In this document: positions 6,821 to 10,458 of the stretch, piece by piece | Numbering within the stretch: position 1 is the stretch's first letter | Layout of the letters: each line of letters opens with the position of its first letter | Assembly (NCBI GenBank): GCA_016867955.1 | Contig: VGIE01000042.1 | Location: forward strand, 1 to 10,458 | Direction of reading: 5' to 3' | DNA from: Betaproteobacteria bacterium | GTDB lineage: Bacteria; Pseudomonadota; Gammaproteobacteria; Burkholderiales; SG8-39 | Length of the DNA stretch: 10,458 nucleotides | Position numbers and translations under genes: made by a program | Notes under the pieces: generated by a model | What the model was told of the DNA's origin: nothing | Databases searched by the model: none | Seen by the model: only the letters and a program-made list of their open reading frames with translations

Positions 6821-6910
6821 TCCACGACACCGGGTGTGCCCGGAGGCCCATGCACCGCGGGCAGCATCATTTCGCGCAAATGCAGGATGCGGATGCGCTT
6901 CCCTTGCGGC

Positions 6911-7366
6911 TTAACGAGACTTTCCTATATCGCTTCCAGTATCGATTGGACGTGCCGCCGGGGACTTGGGTGACTGTTCCGCTTCCCTCGGACTCCCCGA
7001 AACAGAGGGCGCCGCCGGTGTGGCGGAGGCGGCCGGTGATGCGGACGGAGACACGGTGGACGGAAACATGGCGGACGCAGCTGCCCCGCCTGCGGCAGGC
7101 GGGATGATCTGGAAGAAGATTTCATCCGAGCGCACCATGCCCAGTTCGTAGCGCGCTCGCTCTTCGACTGCCTCGAAGCCCTGCTTTAGGTCGCGCACCT
7201 CGGCGTCCAGCGCATTGTTGCGACGCTTCAGCTTGTCGTTCTGTTTTTTCTGCAGCGCGACCTGGCGATCGAGGTCCCATACGCGCAGCCAGCCGCCCTT
7301 ACCGAGCCACAGCGGGTACTGCAGTACCACGATGAGGAAGGCCACTACCAGTGCCAGGTAGCGCAT
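6911..7366 (-). CDS. ftsB: Cell division protein FtsB (DivIC family) with extended C-terminus
   Basis: FtsB joins FtsL and FtsQ at the division septum. The 151-residue protein has a very short cytoplasmic start and one membrane segment (about residues 3-21, ending in the FtsB-typical [10 protein letters not shown]). A coiled coil follows (about 31-66, rich in Lys/Gln/Asp/Arg), then the conserved [21 protein letters not shown] block (68-88). E. coli FtsB is 103 residues. Here about 60 residues of Ala/Pro/Ser/Thr-rich low-complexity sequence follow position 90, so the tail is an addition or a lineage feature, presumably periplasmic and disordered. ATG 7366 is 26 bases after the eno stop, the usual eno-ftsB neighbourhood, and likely shares its transcript. 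It ends at TAA 6911-6913. No T-tailed terminator is seen in the 148 bases before bdhA, only a weak dyad at 6868-6882 and a 5-bp hairpin at 6830-6843. Confidence 0.92.
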   Translation of the reverse strand: MRYLALVVAFLIVVLQYPLWLGKGGWLRVWDLDRQVALQKKQNDKLKRRNNALDAEVRDLKQGFEAVEERARYELGMVRSDEIFFQIIPPAAGGAAASAMFPSTVSPSASPAASATPAAPSVSGSPREAEQSPKSPAARPIDTGSDIGKSR

Positions 7367-7392
7367 ATGCCTTCGCGTCCCGCGCTTTTCCG

Positions 7393-8680
<1,288 letters not shown>

Positions 8681-8857
8681 GAGCGCCCCTTCTTAGTTCT
8701 TGTTCCGATATGAGGGGAAACATCCCCCCATACTCCCCTATGTCAGACCGTTGCAGTACCCATTCTGCAACGGAGTTTCAACATCCGATTCCGATCGTTC
8801 CGGCCAGACTGCGGTTTCATCTGGCCACTGCGCCCGCTGCCTGCATCAGCCCGCCGG
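8681..8857 (-). promoter_or_regulatory. kdsA-eno intergenic leader with stem-loops
   Basis: These 177 noncoding bases hold two perfect inverted repeats. CCGTTGCAG/CTGCAACGG (8748-8773) has a 9-bp stem and 8-base loop. GGCCAGA/TCTGGCC (8802-8826) has a 7-bp stem and 11-base loop. Neither is followed by a T-run on the minus strand. Nearer the eno start the RNA has G-runs, then UUUCCCCUCAU, then the eno ribosome site AAGGGG; the CCCCU can pair with either upstream AGGGG or the ribosome site. I see no convincing -35/-10 pair. The region may contain the eno promoter or leader, but this is inference. Confidence 0.45.
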
Positions 8858-9721
<864 letters not shown>

Positions 9722-9789
9722 CGCGCATCACCCCGGACCGGCGCGCCGCGGCGCAGGAGCGCAGGGCCGCGACGCACGTTGGAGGCAAG

Positions 9790-10458
9790 TCACGCCGCAA
9801 TCGCTGTTTTCGAGCGGTCGACCTGCCGCTTAAGGGCTGCCTCGACGAATGCCTTGAACAGCGGGTGGCTGGCACGCGGCGACGAGGTGAACTCCGGGTG
9901 AAACTGGCAGCCGACGGACCAGGGATGCGCCGGCAACTCCACCATTTCGCACAGCTGCTCGGCCTGAGTCAGCCCGGATACGCGCAGGCCCTTGTCCTTG
10001 AGCCGGCCGATGTACTGGTTGTTGACTTCGTACCGGTGCCGATGCCGCTCGTTGATGCTGTCGTTGCCGTAGATCTTGCGGGCCAGGCTGCCGGGCTCCA
10101 GTTGCGCCGGCTGCGCGCCCAGGCGCATGGTGCCGCCCATGTTGGACTTCTCTGTGCGGTGCTCGATCCTGCCGTCCCGGTCCTGCCATTCGGTGATCAG
10201 GGCGATGACCGGGTGCGGAGTGTCCGGATCGAATTCCGTGGAGTTGGCCCCGGCCAGGCCGCAGACGTTGCGCGCATATTCAATCACCGCCAGCTGCATC
10301 CCCAGGCAGATGCCGAGGTACGGCACGCCGTTCTCGCGCGCAAACTGGATCGCCTTGATCTTGCCTTCGACTCCGCGCTTGCCGAACCCGCCGGGCACCA
10401 GCACGGCATCAACATCCGCCAGCGCGCCGATGCCGTCGCGGTCGATGGTCTCGGCCTC
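9790..10458 (-). CDS. pyrG: CTP synthase, C-terminal glutaminase domain (5' end outside window)
   Basis: CTP synthase makes CTP from UTP, ATP and glutamine-derived ammonia. Only the last 222 residues are in the window; the frame is open to base 10458, and the synthase (amidoligase) domain and start lie beyond it. What is seen is the class I glutamine amidotransferase domain: [14 protein letters not shown], the nucleophile Cys in YLGICLGMQ (visible residue 51), and the His and Glu of QFHPEF (visible 187 and 189). The Cys-to-His spacing of 136 equals that of the E. coli enzyme. [10 protein letters not shown], a strongly conserved stretch, is also present. The gene ends at TGA 9790-9792. It is followed 68 bases later by kdsA on the same strand, the usual pyrG-kdsA-eno order, so cotranscription is likely. 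No terminator is visible in the gap. Confidence 0.97.
   Translation of the reverse strand, partial: EAETIDRDGIGALADVDAVLVPGGFGKRGVEGKIKAIQFARENGVPYLGICLGMQLAVIEYARNVCGLAGANSTEFDPDTPHPVIALITEWQDRDGRIEHRTEKSNMGGTMRLGAQPAQLEPGSLARKIYGNDSINERHRHRYEVNNQYIGRLKDKGLRVSGLTQAEQLCEMVELPAHPWSVGCQFHPEFTSSPRASHPLFKAFVEAALKRQVDRSKTAIAA

Noticed and set aside
6830..6843. CCGGG/CCCGG stem-loop downstream of ftsB as a terminator
   Set aside because: The stem is only five base pairs and no T-run follows on the minus strand.
5980..6879. Longer 299-residue bdhA start at 6879
   Set aside because: The extra 39 residues are unlike the family; ATG 6762 gives the standard 260-residue enzyme with catalytic residue numbers matching Pseudomonas HBDH.
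8802..8826. Rho-independent terminator after kdsA
   Set aside because: There is a good 7-bp stem, but no run of T on the minus strand follows it and the loop is 11 bases.
8681..8857. Fluoride (crcB) riboswitch before eno, a known association
   Set aside because: The conserved crcB pieces and pseudoknot layout are not present; a lone CTGATG is not enough.

Overview
The window looks like chromosomal DNA of a high-GC betaproteobacterium. The reasons are the minus-strand order pyrG-kdsA-eno-ftsB, which is typical of beta/gammaproteobacteria, a metal-type KdsA resembling those of Burkholderia relatives, and an (R)-3-hydroxybutyrate dehydrogenase of the kind found in polyhydroxybutyrate-using bacteria. 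Genus cannot be fixed from this sequence alone.

Layout. Bases 1-2966 (plus strand) carry an ABC-2 drug/efflux-type exporter operon: the C-terminal part of a HlyD/YbhG-like membrane fusion protein, its ABC ATPase, and one ABC-2 permease. The first two genes are each broken by a single in-frame TAA where relatives have Tyr. The ATPase-permease junction holds a 33-bp direct repeat of the permease start, flanking a 56-bp segment with a perfect hairpin. Bases 2963-4639 (minus strand) are an amidohydrolase of the N-acyl-D-amino-acid deacylase family. It runs tail-to-tail into the permease, and the two stop codons share one CTAG. Bases 4873-6762 (minus) are a tight three-gene unit: bdhA, a dienelactone hydrolase-family protein and a carboxymuconolactone decarboxylase-family protein. 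Bases 6911-10458 (minus) are the housekeeping run pyrG (C-terminal part), kdsA, eno and ftsB, covering CTP synthesis, KDO synthesis for LPS, glycolysis and cell division. As sequenced, eno has a one-base insertion at its metal-binding Glu codon.

The three lesions (two TAA and one +1 base) within 10 kb, one of them in a gene expected to be essential, make sequencing or assembly error a serious possibility. True decay of the exporter is the alternative. No RNA genes, CRISPR arrays, insertion sequences or convincing rho-independent terminators were seen. No gap exceeds 300 bases; the largest is 4640-4872. I did not find a convincing new biological system. The repeat-plus-hairpin structure at the permease start and the structured eno leader are the least explained items.
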